Position numbers and translations under genes: made by a program. From Clostridium sp. AM49-4BH (GTDB lineage: Bacteria > Bacillota > Clostridia > Lachnospirales > Lachnospiraceae), in contig NZ_QUFB01000014.1 of the NCBI RefSeq assembly GCF_003478335.1, forward strand, positions 1 to 64,000: DNA of 64,000 nt, given 5' to 3'. Shown here piece by piece: positions 56,001 to 64,000 of this stretch (its first letter is position 1; the number at the start of each line of letters is the position of its first letter). The notes under the pieces are model-generated. The model worked only from the letters and a program-made list of their open reading frames with translations. It was not told the DNA's origin and ran no database searches.

Positions 56001-56088
56001 TACAGTAGTCTGTCATTCCTTTCTATATCCGCTGATTCTGATCCGCAGACATAATTCTTTCTTTGCAAATATTATCCATCAAAAGTAT

Positions 56089-56988
56089 TTATTTCTTGCG
56101 GTGGATCAACGACACGATCAGTTGATCTAAAAATTCATTTTCTTCTGAAAGATTTTCTAATATCTCCACAGCTTCTTTGGAATACTCCTCGACTGCTTCC
56201 TCTGCTTCTCTCATCCCATGCAAAGATACATAGGTTGTCTTTTCATTACGCAGATCGCTGCCTATCGGTTTACCAAGCTCTTCCGCCGTACTTGTCAAGT
56301 CTAAAATATCATCTTGGATCTGAAAGGCTAACCCGACTAATCTGCCGACACACTCTATCTGTGCAATCTCTTCTTCAGCGGCGCCGGCTAAAGCGGCCCC
56401 TGCCATCAAAGAAGCCTCTAACAGTGCACTCGTCTTATAACGATATATAAAATCGAGCTGCTCCTCCGAAATCGGCTTGCCGGTCAATTCCACATCGACC
56501 ACCTGACCTCCTACCATTCCATATACTCCGGCTTTGCGGCTTAAAATCTGCAGTGCCTTCAAACCATTTGCCGGATCCTTCAGCTTAAGTGCACCTTCCA
56601 CCGCTGTTTCATATGCATAATTGAGCAAAGCATCCCCGGCAAGGATCCCCATATCTTCACCATAGACGATATGTGTGGTTTTACGGCCACGACGATACTC
56701 ATCATTATCCATCGCCGGCAGATCATCATGCACGAGAGAATACGTATGGATCATCTCGATTGCTGCCATAAACGGTTCAATCTCAGTTTCATCACTGCCG
56801 CCAAACAACCGATAAGCTTCTAACATGAGCATCGGTCTGAGACGCTTGCCACCCGCCATCAGACTATATTCCATCGCATCTGCAATCGTCTTTTGCATCG
56901 TAATATTCTTTGGCAATGCACTCACTAATACCTTTTCTATTGTGGATACTCGCGCATTTAATGCATCCTGAAATTGTTCTTGTGTCAT
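56089..56988 (-). CDS. ispA: Polyprenyl (farnesyl/geranylgeranyl) diphosphate synthase
   Basis: 299 residues. First aspartate-rich motif is HDDLPAMDNDEYRRG (~84-98), second LAFQIQDDILDLT (~224-236). MAGGKRLRPML is the conserved isopentenyl-binding region. It makes C15 or C20 diphosphate from IPP and DMAPP. ATG 56988 is preferred, as GAGGGG lies eight bases upstream; GTG 56997 overlaps the xseB stop. It sits between xseB and dxs as in many Firmicutes. Confidence 0.95.
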   Translation of the reverse strand: MTQEQFQDALNARVSTIEKVLVSALPKNITMQKTIADAMEYSLMAGGKRLRPMLMLEAYRLFGGSDETEIEPFMAAIEMIHTYSLVHDDLPAMDNDEYRRGRKTTHIVYGEDMGILAGDALLNYAYETAVEGALKLKDPANGLKALQILSRKAGVYGMVGGQVVDVELTGKPISEEQLDFIYRYKTSALLEASLMAGAALAGAAEEEIAQIECVGRLVGLAFQIQDDILDLTSTAEELGKPIGSDLRNEKTTYVSLHGMREAEEAVEEYSKEAVEILENLSEENEFLDQLIVSLIHRKK

Positions 56989-56993
56989 ACTTG

Positions 56994-57194
56994 TCACCCC
57001 TCTGTTTCCTCCTGCTCTATGATCTCCAGTTTCTTTTCTACTTTGTCAATTGTATCACTACAATGTTTGATCAGTTTCATTCCCTCTTCATATTTTTGAA
57101 AGGACTCCTCCAACGACAGATCCCCCTGCTGCAAGCTGCCAATGATCGTGTCTAACTGCTCGAAAGATTCCTCTATGCTCAATTTTTTTGCCAT
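56994..57194 (-). CDS. xseB: Exodeoxyribonuclease VII small subunit
   Basis: 66 residues, usual size, with SIEESFEQLDTIIGSLQQGDLSLEESFQKYEEGMKLI, the two-helix signature of XseB. It binds several copies per XseA. It follows xseA by 15 bases and almost abuts ispA. Confidence 0.93.
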   Translation of the reverse strand: MAKKLSIEESFEQLDTIIGSLQQGDLSLEESFQKYEEGMKLIKHCSDTIDKVEKKLEIIEQEETEG

Positions 57195-57209
57195 AATTTA
57201 TCTGCCTTT

Positions 57210-58432
57210 CTAGCGCTTTGATGCTACATCCTGCACCACAACATCTGCTTGTCCATCTTTCAAAGTAAGGGTCAATCGCTGTCCCTTTTTCAACTGATCG
57301 ATCGACTTAATATTATTGCCGGCGTCATCTGCCACATAAGCATAACCACCTTGCAATTTATAGAGCGGTGAAAGCCCCTTTAACTCTTCTGCATACAACG
57401 CCACCTGATGCTTTGCTGAAGTAAGTTTTTGTTCCAGCAAACGCTTTAAGCGTTCCTCACTGTCCGCCAAATATAACCTGCGCTGTCGGATCTGATCCTG
57501 TGGACTGGAATGAGATAATGCCATTTCATATCTGGTCAGCAAGATTTTCTTCAACTTGATCAATGATAGATACTTTGCTGTAATTGTCTCGCAGATTCTC
57601 TAAGTTCCATCGTAAGATCCCGGTAAGAATACACTGCTAATTCTGCGGCCGCCGATGGGGTCGGTGCTCGCATATCTGCTGCATAGTCTGTCAGCGTTGT
57701 ATCTGTTTCATGTCCTACTGCTGAAATGATCGGTTTTGTACACGCAGCCACCACTCGAACCAGTTCCTCTTCATTGAACGCCCACAGATCCTCGATAGAT
57801 CCGCCTCCGCGCCCGATAATGATCGTATCTACATCCGTCTTTTCAAAATAACGAATTCCCCGGATCACTGTCTGTGCGGCTCCCTCTCCCTGTACCTTGG
57901 CAGGATACAACCGTATCTGTACATACGGATTACGTCGATGGGTTACATTACAGATATCCTGTATAACCGCACCTGTCTGAGCTGTCACCACACCGATCGT
58001 CTTCGCATATTTGGGAAGTGGCTTTTTATTTTCTTCGTCAAAAAGCCCCTCCTCAAGGAGGCGCTTTTTTCGTTTTTCATATTCTTCGTATAATTTACCG
58101 GCACCCTGCATACTAATATCACGGGCATACAACTGATATCTTCCATCTCTTTCATATACACTGATGCTCCCATACACAAGAACATTCTGTCCCTCTTCCA
58201 ATCGGAACGTCATACCTCTTGTATAACTTGCAAACATCACGCAGGAAATCTGTGCTGCTTCATCTTTTAACGTGAAATAAATATGACCGGAAGAATGATA
58301 TTTAAGATTTGATATTTCTCCCTGCACCTGCACGCGGCTCAACAAATAATCTCTAACAAACAGATTTTTGATATACTGGTTGATCTGTGAAACCGAGCAT
58401 ATCTTTTCGACACCGCTACTGCGTCTCTGCAT
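57210..58432 (-). pseudogene. xseA: Exodeoxyribonuclease VII large subunit, interrupted by a one-base frameshift
   Basis: The first frame (58432 to a TGA at ~57560) has the OB-fold N-terminus (VQGEISNLKYHSSGHIYFTLKD) and the catalytic part (GRGGGSIEDLWAFNEEELVR; AVGHETDTTLTDYAADMRAPTPSAAAE). The second (57563-57210) carries the coiled coil and C-terminus (GGYAYVADDAGN). One added base around 57561-57565 joins them to ~407 residues, the family length. XseA start at 58432 follows AAAGGAG and overlaps nusB. Probably the same error class as in dxs. Confidence 0.85.
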
Positions 58433-58856
58433 CCGTATTGCTCCTTTCGCGTACAACGGCAGCTAACACTCCGTTAATATAACGCGGTGAACTATCGCCA
58501 CAATACTGTTTTGCAAGCTCTACAGCCTCATTCACAGCCACATTATCCGGTACGTTTTCATCAAACATGATCTCATAAACTGCCAGACGAAGTACGGTCA
58601 GATCCGCCTTCGGCAATCGACCCACTTTCCATCCGGTAGATTTGTCATTGATCATGGAGTCCAGCTCCTCTACATGAGCAGCCACTCCATGAAATTTATC
58701 TGCTAATTCTATACGATCTGCCTCTCTGATCTCCTGCAGATCATCCATAAAAAGAGCCAACTGTTCATCTAACTCTGCATCTTTGTGAAACTCCAACTGA
58801 AATAACATACGGTATAGTTGTTCCCGCATTTCTTTTCTTGTCAATTTCCTAGCCAT
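58416..58856 (-). CDS. nusB: Transcription antitermination factor NusB
   Basis: 146 residues, all-helical. Hallmarks are the N-terminal REQLYRMLFQLEF, the central DLTVLRLAVYEIMFDENVPDNVAVNEAVELAK and the terminal YINGVLAAVVRE. With NusE it binds boxA in rRNA leaders. It lies 17 bases downstream of asp23 and overlaps xseA. Confidence 0.95.
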   Translation of the reverse strand: MARKLTRKEMREQLYRMLFQLEFHKDAELDEQLALFMDDLQEIREADRIELADKFHGVAAHVEELDSMINDKSTGWKVGRLPKADLTVLRLAVYEIMFDENVPDNVAVNEAVELAKQYCGDSSPRYINGVLAAVVRERSNTDAETQ

Positions 58857-58873
58857 TCTCGTTCAATTCTCCT

Positions 58874-59233
58874 CTACTCATTGCCCAGATTTACTCCGGA
58901 TACACGTACATTAACCTCTGAAACCGTAAGACCCGTCATCGTCTCGATCTGCTGGCTTACTCTCTCCTGTACCTGCTCGGTCACCTTTGGAATGCTGTAT
59001 CCATATCGTACACTTATCATCATGTCTACATGCACAACACCTAACTCCATCTGTACCTTAACGCCCTTCGTTAATTTTTTCTTGCCAAGCATTCCTGCCA
59101 GTTCATTGGTAAGTGTACCTGCCATAGCATATACACCATCAACCTCTGTTGCCGCCAATCCGGCAATCGCTGCAACAACATCGGCTGCAATCTTTACTTC
59201 GCCAATACTTTTATTTTTCTGTTCGTTTGCCAC
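58874..59233 (-). CDS. Asp23/Gls24 family envelope stress protein
   Basis: 119 residues with GEVKIAADVVAAIAGLAATEVDGVYAM and the later VHVDMMISVRYGYSIPKV. In Staphylococcus Asp23 is a membrane-associated stress protein; in clostridia this paralogue (amaP/asp23 type, YqhY-like) is fixed between spoIIIAH and nusB. The start follows AGGAGG. Confidence 0.92.
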   Translation of the reverse strand: MANEQKNKSIGEVKIAADVVAAIAGLAATEVDGVYAMAGTLTNELAGMLGKKKLTKGVKVQMELGVVHVDMMISVRYGYSIPKVTEQVQERVSQQIETMTGLTVSEVNVRVSGVNLGNE

Positions 59234-59356
59234 GATAATAACCTCCTTTTATCCGCTGATATTATAACCTGTCATTTGTGTGCTATGCATATTTCAGGAA
59301 AGCATCAGCACCTCACAGTTTATTATATCAAAAAACAGGAGATTTGCAATGTATTA

Positions 59357-60085
59357 CTAATTTTTCTCAATCTGCACCGGTGTAATAACAATATTTTCTG
59401 CCGCAAATCCTGTCTTACGTTTCACAATATCAATAATCTGTGCCATCTGTTTGCTGCTTAACTCTTCTGCATTAACAACAACATCCGCACTCTTGTCACT
59501 CAGGCTGACCATTGCATCTGCAAATCCCTTTGCCTCTAACATCATCTCCGTCGCATTTTCTTTTTCCGACAATTTAGTGATCGCAGCCACTTCTTTGACC
59601 GCTGCTTTTTTGTCCGCAGAAGCTAACGCCTTATTATTGACAATCTCTAATAAAGTTTCCTTATTTTTGGCACGCGTCTGTTCCCTGGAAAGTTTTGCCG
59701 AAGAAAAATAATCCGTCCCGATCGTATTGGATACCATAACTGCTTCTCCCGGATTTTCCTGTGACGCTACGACCTCTCCGTTATCATTGACCGTAACTTT
59801 TGCACTATCTTCTTCGGATATATCTTTCGTCACCGCATCCTTTTTACTGTCCGCCTTTTTGGCAGTTGTCTTGGCGCCTTTCTTTGATACTTTCGTCGTT
59901 TTACTCTCTTTTTTGTCCGTTTTTTTACCATCCGCCTTCACCTTACTCTGTGTCTGTTTTGCATCTTTCTGCAGAATATTACCGGTCGCAATCTCCTGTC
60001 CCGTAAAATTCAAATATCCTGCCACCACGATCATCACCGCAAGGGCAGTAATGATAATTTGATTTTTGTGTACAAGCTTTTTCAT
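59357..60085 (-). CDS. spoIIIAH: Stage III sporulation protein AH
   Basis: 242 residues. One membrane span (~8-27), a long K/T/S/D-rich linker (~40-110), then the C-terminal YscJ/FliF-like ring-building domain (~140-242; ISDIVKRKTGF-like QIIDIVKRKTGFAAENIVI). It binds forespore SpoIIQ to form the mother cell-forespore channel. The linker is longer and more charged than in B. subtilis. Confidence 0.92.
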   Translation of the reverse strand: MKKLVHKNQIIITALAVMIVVAGYLNFTGQEIATGNILQKDAKQTQSKVKADGKKTDKKESKTTKVSKKGAKTTAKKADSKKDAVTKDISEEDSAKVTVNDNGEVVASQENPGEAVMVSNTIGTDYFSSAKLSREQTRAKNKETLLEIVNNKALASADKKAAVKEVAAITKLSEKENATEMMLEAKGFADAMVSLSDKSADVVVNAEELSSKQMAQIIDIVKRKTGFAAENIVITPVQIEKN

Positions 60086-60146
60086 AAACTTCCCTCTTTT
60101 CTGCGTATTTCAGCAACTATCTCATTTGCCGCATACGCTGCATATG

Positions 60147-60752
60147 TTATTTCATCTTCATTACCCTAATTTTATGTGCCTGCACCGGAAATAATGCCTG
60201 CACCGCTGCAATTATTTCTGTGTCTGTCTGACCACTATCGGCCCCCGACGCCACGACTACCACGCCTTCAATCTCCGGCGTTAATATCTGCACCAGATAT
60301 GGCGTATCCTGTCCATCTTTGCGGACAAGAACACTTTCCGTTGTCGCTGATTCCTTCTGCCGTTTGGACCCGGTTCCATCCTCTCCTGTACTTTCCGTTG
60401 TTGCAGAATCATTTTGCAGCGTTACCCGCTCTTCGGATGAAGCAAGAGTGATCATCACCTGCACATCACCCACTCCATCTACCTTTCTTAACAGTTCACA
60501 AAGTTCCTTTTCTATCTTTTTGTTATATTGCTCCATAGCATCTAACGCAATCTGCTCTGATGCCTCCTCTGATGTCACATCCGATGAGTTTTCCTGCTTT
60601 CCGATCTTCTTTTGAGAACCACCTGTCCCCGGCAGAGAGAGCACCAACAGTACAATGCCTACCGCTACGATCACAAGGATCTTGGGGAGCCCAATATCTT
60701 GAAGCCGCAATGGTTCTCTCCCCTCCGAGCCCCATATATTTTTTAGATCCAT
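60147..60752 (-). CDS. spoIIIAG: Stage III sporulation protein AG
   Basis: 201 residues. One membrane span (~26-44; ILVIVAVGIVLLVLSL), then a linker and a ring-building domain (~80-200) with VDGVGDVQVMITLASSEE and EIEGVVVVASGADS. SpoIIIAG forms the large ring of the channel. It overlaps spoIIIAF by 10 bases. Confidence 0.92.
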   Translation of the reverse strand: MDLKNIWGSEGREPLRLQDIGLPKILVIVAVGIVLLVLSLPGTGGSQKKIGKQENSSDVTSEEASEQIALDAMEQYNKKIEKELCELLRKVDGVGDVQVMITLASSEERVTLQNDSATTESTGEDGTGSKRQKESATTESVLVRKDGQDTPYLVQILTPEIEGVVVVASGADSGQTDTEIIAAVQALFPVQAHKIRVMKMK

Positions 60753-61243
60753 ATTTCTACCTGCTCTTTCTGCAGTTTATATTGACTGCATAATTGGTTC
60801 TTAAATTGCCGCAATTGCTCCTTTGTGACCTTGCTGGTTTCCTCTGTTTCCAGATGCAGTTCTATCTTGTGGATCACTCCCTTTGCATCCGCTTTCACAG
60901 TTACCTCATCCGCAGGCAGAGCATGCTGCCCGGCCTGCTTCTTAATCTGCTCTTCTAACTGCTCCGTATATTGCTGCATAATAACCTCCTGTCTCCTGCC
61001 CTCCGTAACTGCGAGCTGCTCTTGGATATCATTTACATCCATTTGAAATAAATATTGCTCCACCGTATCATGCCAAGCCGTATCTTGATGTAAAACGCGT
61101 AGCACCGGACTGACTACCAGCAAGATCAGTACGATCCCGCTAAAAAAGCGAAAATACTGCTCGTACTGCGGTTTCATGATCAAGCCGCGCAGAACCGTTA
61201 CCAAAATAACGTAAATGATAATCTGTCGGATCCACTCCTGCAT
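60743..61243 (-). CDS. spoIIIAF: Stage III sporulation protein AF
   Basis: 166 residues. Two N-terminal membrane segments (~6-24 and ~33-50) and a soluble, charged tail that resembles a small ring-building fold. It begins MQEWIRQIIIYVILVTVLRGLIM. Component of the SpoIIIA complex in the mother-cell membrane. A 100-base gap with imperfect repeats separates it from spoIIIAE. Confidence 0.9.
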   Translation of the reverse strand: MQEWIRQIIIYVILVTVLRGLIMKPQYEQYFRFFSGIVLILLVVSPVLRVLHQDTAWHDTVEQYLFQMDVNDIQEQLAVTEGRRQEVIMQQYTEQLEEQIKKQAGQHALPADEVTVKADAKGVIHKIELHLETEETSKVTKEQLRQFKNQLCSQYKLQKEQVEIWI

Positions 61244-61260
61244 ACGACAATCTCCCCTTC

Positions 61261-61360
61261 CTGTATCAGATCATTCTACCAATCTGAAATCAAGGTCCCC
61301 CTCATCTGATCATACTAACAATCTGAACCCGGATTTTTCTGTATCAAGTCATGCTGCTGA
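61261..61360. repeat. Imperfect ~39-bp tandem repeats between spoIIIAE and spoIIIAF
   Basis: Two full units and one partial share (C)TGTATCAGATCAT- and AATCTGAA-type segments. The third runs into the end of spoIIIAE. Confidence 0.45.
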
Positions 61361-62399
61361 TGACCAAAATAGACGCAATAAACAACATGGCACCAAATGC
61401 TACGGCACGCACCAACAGTGCTAAAGATTCTTTAATCGCTCCTAAACAGCGTATAACGCGTGGTTCTGACACCGGCTGTACTACGGCCGCCACCAGTTGA
61501 TAGCCAAACTGCCAAAATAACAACTTAAGTAATGGCACTGCGCAGAGTAAAAATACGGCGATCACGCCGGCAACACCAACCGCATTTTTTACCAATTTAG
61601 CGGCAACAAGCACCGTATTTGTCACTGTGCTGATCGTGTTTCCCACACCCGGTATCGCGCCCCCCGCCTTGATCAATGTAGAATTTTGAAGTTCTGCTGA
61701 CACCGGAACGATCAAGCCTTGAATCACATTGATCCCCATCATGATCCCAAACATTGTCTTCAGCGCCAATGTAACCAGATCTTTCACCAGCTCTGCCATC
61801 TTGCCAAACATTTCCTCTTCTGATAGTTCGTTGGCAAGCTGCAGCAAAAAAAATACATTAATAGCAGGTAACAGTATCTTCACTAAAACCAGATCAATGA
61901 CGGCTACGATGACTAATGTGAATTCATAGTATACCGCCCCCGCTCCTGCTCCACTGGCAAAACTCATACTGATGAAATACGCCGGTGTCAGCACCTTGAT
62001 AAACTCTAACAATCCGGATAACGTCTGCACTGCCAGCGTTGATGCCTGCATAAATGCACCTGTTAATACCGAAAACAGTAACAGATACACCCCATAAAAT
62101 GCTGTTGTTGCAACTTGTTTTCCCTGCATCAGCTTGGAAAAATTCGTAATAACTGCTCCAATGACCGCCAAGAGCAATACATACAACAGCATACTCTTTT
62201 GCTGACCGATATTTCCGAAAACACTCTGAATCAATTGTCTTCCCATATCAGCAGGATCAAACGGGACCTTTCCCTGTATGATAGATGCAACATAATCCAT
62301 AAAAGAAATAGAAGAGTTCCCCATCAGCGTATCCAAAACACTCTGGATCTCATCTCCGGATATTTCATCTAAGATCACATCTGTCCCATTCTCAGCCAT
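61344..62399 (-). CDS. spoIIIAE: Stage III sporulation protein AE
   Basis: 351 residues, multi-spanning (about seven to eight hydrophobic segments), with SVFGNIGQQKSMLLYVLLLAV and GGAIPGVGNTISTVTNTVLVAA. It is the largest membrane part of the SpoIIIA channel. It lacks the N-terminal signal peptide of B. subtilis SpoIIIAE (about 399 residues) and starts with an acidic helix; the perfect AAAGGAGG before ATG 62399 supports this start. Confidence 0.92.
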   Translation of the reverse strand: MAENGTDVILDEISGDEIQSVLDTLMGNSSISFMDYVASIIQGKVPFDPADMGRQLIQSVFGNIGQQKSMLLYVLLLAVIGAVITNFSKLMQGKQVATTAFYGVYLLLFSVLTGAFMQASTLAVQTLSGLLEFIKVLTPAYFISMSFASGAGAGAVYYEFTLVIVAVIDLVLVKILLPAINVFFLLQLANELSEEEMFGKMAELVKDLVTLALKTMFGIMMGINVIQGLIVPVSAELQNSTLIKAGGAIPGVGNTISTVTNTVLVAAKLVKNAVGVAGVIAVFLLCAVPLLKLLFWQFGYQLVAAVVQPVSEPRVIRCLGAIKESLALLVRAVAFGAMLFIASILVISSMT

Positions 62400-62411
62400 A
62401 GGTGCCTCCTT

Positions 62412-62792
62412 TCATATTCCCATTTGCCCGATCAATGTGATCAAATTTTGAATGATCGGTATGCTAACCGCCAGCAGCATGATTTTTCCAAAAAATTCAA
62501 TCTGCCCTGCCACAGCACCAAATCCGGCATCTTTACATATTTCTGCACCAAATTCTGCAATATAAGAAATCCCTATCATTTTGAGCAAAACCTGCAGATA
62601 TAACGCTCCACTTCCAAGCGCCTCCTCCACTTCCCTGATCATTGTCAGGATATTCTCAAGCTTAGATAATGAAATTCCCATGATCAAAAGGCACGCTGCC
62701 AAAACAACCCACAGACTTTGTCCTGCCTTTTCCCCTTTTAACAATAGAGCTAATAACGCCCCCATCACTCCGATCACTGCAACTTTCAGCAT
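62412..62792 (-). CDS. spoIIIAD: Stage III sporulation protein AD
   Basis: 126 residues with four hydrophobic segments, beginning MLKVAVIGVMGALLALLLKG and ending IPIIQNLITLIGQMG. I start at ATG 62792, with AGGAG four bases away; the longer frame has no family match. An unusual 110-base gap, with no gene seen, separates it from spoIIIAC. Confidence 0.92.
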   Translation of the reverse strand: MLKVAVIGVMGALLALLLKGEKAGQSLWVVLAACLLIMGISLSKLENILTMIREVEEALGSGALYLQVLLKMIGISYIAEFGAEICKDAGFGAVAGQIEFFGKIMLLAVSIPIIQNLITLIGQMGI

Positions 62793-62902
62793 AGTACTCC
62801 TACATTCCTTTCCCCATCTGCCAGCTTGATCTACGCGATCATCCCTCAGCTCTTTTCCACCCTGCACCCCCTTCCTCGCTCTTTCTATCCGCAAGGTTTC
62901 CT

Positions 62903-63097
62903 TTAGACGATAAATAACTGTTCTATCGTCTGAAACAACTCCTGAATATAAGGTACAACCCACAGTAATACTAAGATCAGTCCGGCAAGACTTACCAAAA
63001 AAGCCTGCTCCTCACGGCCGGAATGTTTTAGCACCTGTCCCAAAACAGACACTAAGATCCCCACTGCAGCTATCTTAAAAATCAAATTGATTGTCAT
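62903..63097 (-). CDS. spoIIIAC: Stage III sporulation protein AC
   Basis: 64 residues, two membrane segments, with LIFKIAAVGILVSVLGQVLKHSGREE typical of the family. Small channel component. It lies 24 bases downstream of spoIIIAB. Confidence 0.93.
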   Translation of the reverse strand: MTINLIFKIAAVGILVSVLGQVLKHSGREEQAFLVSLAGLILVLLWVVPYIQELFQTIEQLFIV

Positions 63098-63121
63098 AAG
63101 ACTCCTGCCTTTCCACTTTTG

Positions 63122-63646
63122 CTATACGAACAAGATTACCAGAAAACATCCTGCCGTCACCCCCACAACACGATACACACGTGCCTGTGTCTGAGATTCA
63201 CTGCGAATCTTATTCACAACTTTATGTAATCTTTGTTCGTGCAGCTTTAACATGTGCAGCTGCGTTTTACGATCTGTCTGCCCTAATGCACGTCCCACCT
63301 CCTGCAAAATATATTGTTCTTCCTGTCCCAAAAAACAGATAGGTGAAAGACCGGTTTTACGCTTAGTTTCTTCTCTCCACACTTCCCATAACCGCACAGA
63401 ATCCCCACGCTCTAACCGTTCTATGATACGCTGCCATAATTCCGAAAAATAAATACTTTCTACCTGTAAGATTTTTAAGATATCAATCATATCATTACCG
63501 GCATACTCCATTTCCCCGTATAACCGCTGCAATAACACCTCCAATTCCTCTAATATACGTATTCGTCTTTTAAGCCCCACAGCCATCACCATTCCTCCGC
63601 CGACACATCCTGTCATAACTAATATACAACCGATCCACTTTAACAT
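63122..63646 (-). CDS. spoIIIAB: Stage III sporulation protein AB
   Basis: 174 residues. An N-terminal membrane segment (~4-24), a helical soluble core with LEELEVLLQRLYGEMEYAGNDMIDIL, and a C-terminal membrane segment (VGVTAGCFLVILFV). Family-like length. It lies 24 bases after spoIIIAA. Confidence 0.92.
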   Translation of the reverse strand: MLKWIGCILVMTGCVGGGMVMAVGLKRRIRILEELEVLLQRLYGEMEYAGNDMIDILKILQVESIYFSELWQRIIERLERGDSVRLWEVWREETKRKTGLSPICFLGQEEQYILQEVGRALGQTDRKTQLHMLKLHEQRLHKVVNKIRSESQTQARVYRVVGVTAGCFLVILFV

Positions 63647-63670
63647 CTCTTCCTCTTCTCCTCCCTGTTG

Positions 63671-64000
63671 TCACATTATCGTAGAACCTCTGTCATCGAA
63701 AATCGCTTTCACATTACCGATGCCATCCCCTAACAATACATAGCGCTCAAAGAACCGGTGTTTGATCAAACGCTCAATTCCCGGTTTACGCTTTATCTCG
63801 TCCATACTCGCTCCATGTACCGTTGCTAGCAGCTTCACTCCGCTATTAGCGGCATATTCCATCGCATCCACATCTTCCATCGAGCCAATCTCGTCCACGG
63901 CAATAACCTGTGGAGCCATCGACCTAACCAGCAATATCATTCCCTCTACTTTGGGGCATCCATCCAAAATATCCGTCCTACAACCAAGATCATTTTGTGG
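63671..64000 (-). CDS. spoIIIAA: Stage III sporulation protein AA (C-terminal part; runs off the window)
   Basis: The last ~109 residues of the mother-cell ATPase that powers the SpoIIIA channel. The frame stays open to the window edge (NDLGCRTDILDGCPKVEGM). Walker B is APQVIAVDEIGSMEDVDA, and ATVHGASMDEIKRKPGI is the sensor region typical of the PilT/VirB11-like family. The Walker A part lies outside the window. Confidence 0.93.
   Translation of the reverse strand, partial: PQNDLGCRTDILDGCPKVEGMILLVRSMAPQVIAVDEIGSMEDVDAMEYAANSGVKLLATVHGASMDEIKRKPGIERLIKHRFFERYVLLGDGIGNVKAIFDDRGSTIM

Overview
The window looks like chromosome of a spore-forming member of the Clostridia, most likely Lachnospiraceae (inference). 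The signs are: spo0A, spoIVB and the spoIIIA operon; pyruvate:ferredoxin oxidoreductase; NADP-type glutamate dehydrogenase; glycogen synthase; DXP-pathway isoprenoid genes; BspA-like leucine-rich repeat proteins; strong AGGAGG ribosome binding sites; and moderately AT-rich DNA. I see no phage, plasmid, IS transposase, CRISPR array or rRNA. One tRNA (Thr, anticodon CGT) is present.

Layout. 1-5.4 kb: right half of a dispersed palindromic repeat, then nifJ (-) and a DAHP synthase (+). 5.4-17.5 kb: mostly minus-strand housekeeping genes (membrane-anchored protein, aspartate-type aminotransferase, LCP cell-wall ligase, UPF0210/ACT pair, WalJ-like hydrolase, FtsA-like ATPase, ung, hisFH), then a MATE exporter (+). 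17.6-27.2 kb: an accessory stretch with two LRR proteins, a hipBA toxin-antitoxin pair, a frameshifted GH2 glycosidase, a flavodoxin, a DUF2798 membrane protein, an anchored protein of unknown function and a DUF1846 protein. 27.3-35.4 kb: a minus-strand signalling and envelope block (repeat-rich membrane protein, CheV, lipoprotein, two-component system, coiled-coil protein, and a HAD phosphatase fused to a membrane-anchored peptidyl-prolyl isomerase). 35.5-36.0 kb: a complete copy of the palindromic repeat. 36.6-42.5 kb: gdhA, a split zinc phospholipase-like gene, an SDR, tRNA-Thr, a pseudouridine synthase and glgA. 42.6-64 kb: the conserved clostridial sporulation/DNA-repair/isoprenoid cluster: spo0A, spoIVB, recN, argR, nadK, tlyA, dxs, ispA, xseB, xseA, nusB, asp23 and spoIIIAH to spoIIIAA. 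It has two local oddities: spoIVB is inverted in place, and yebC plus a giant Ig-like surface protein lie between recN and argR.

How the genes work together. The right end links sporulation control (Spo0A), the mother-cell channel (SpoIIIA proteins) and the signalling protease (SpoIVB) with the usual growth genes. The left end holds central carbon and nitrogen metabolism (PFOR, aminotransferase, GDH). The aminotransferase and gdhA upstream regions share a 15-base partly palindromic motif that could be a common operator.

Most notable: (1) a ~496-bp foldback element with perfect 24-bp termini, present once in full and once partly, with an ORF running through its centre; (2) the HAD-TM-FKBP/trigger-factor fusion; (3) five genes (GH2, an LRR gene, zinc-PLC-like, dxs, xseA) each split as if exactly one base were missing. 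Because dxs is normally essential, the last point suggests deletion-type errors in the sequence rather than five real pseudogenes. No single clearly new multi-gene system stands out.
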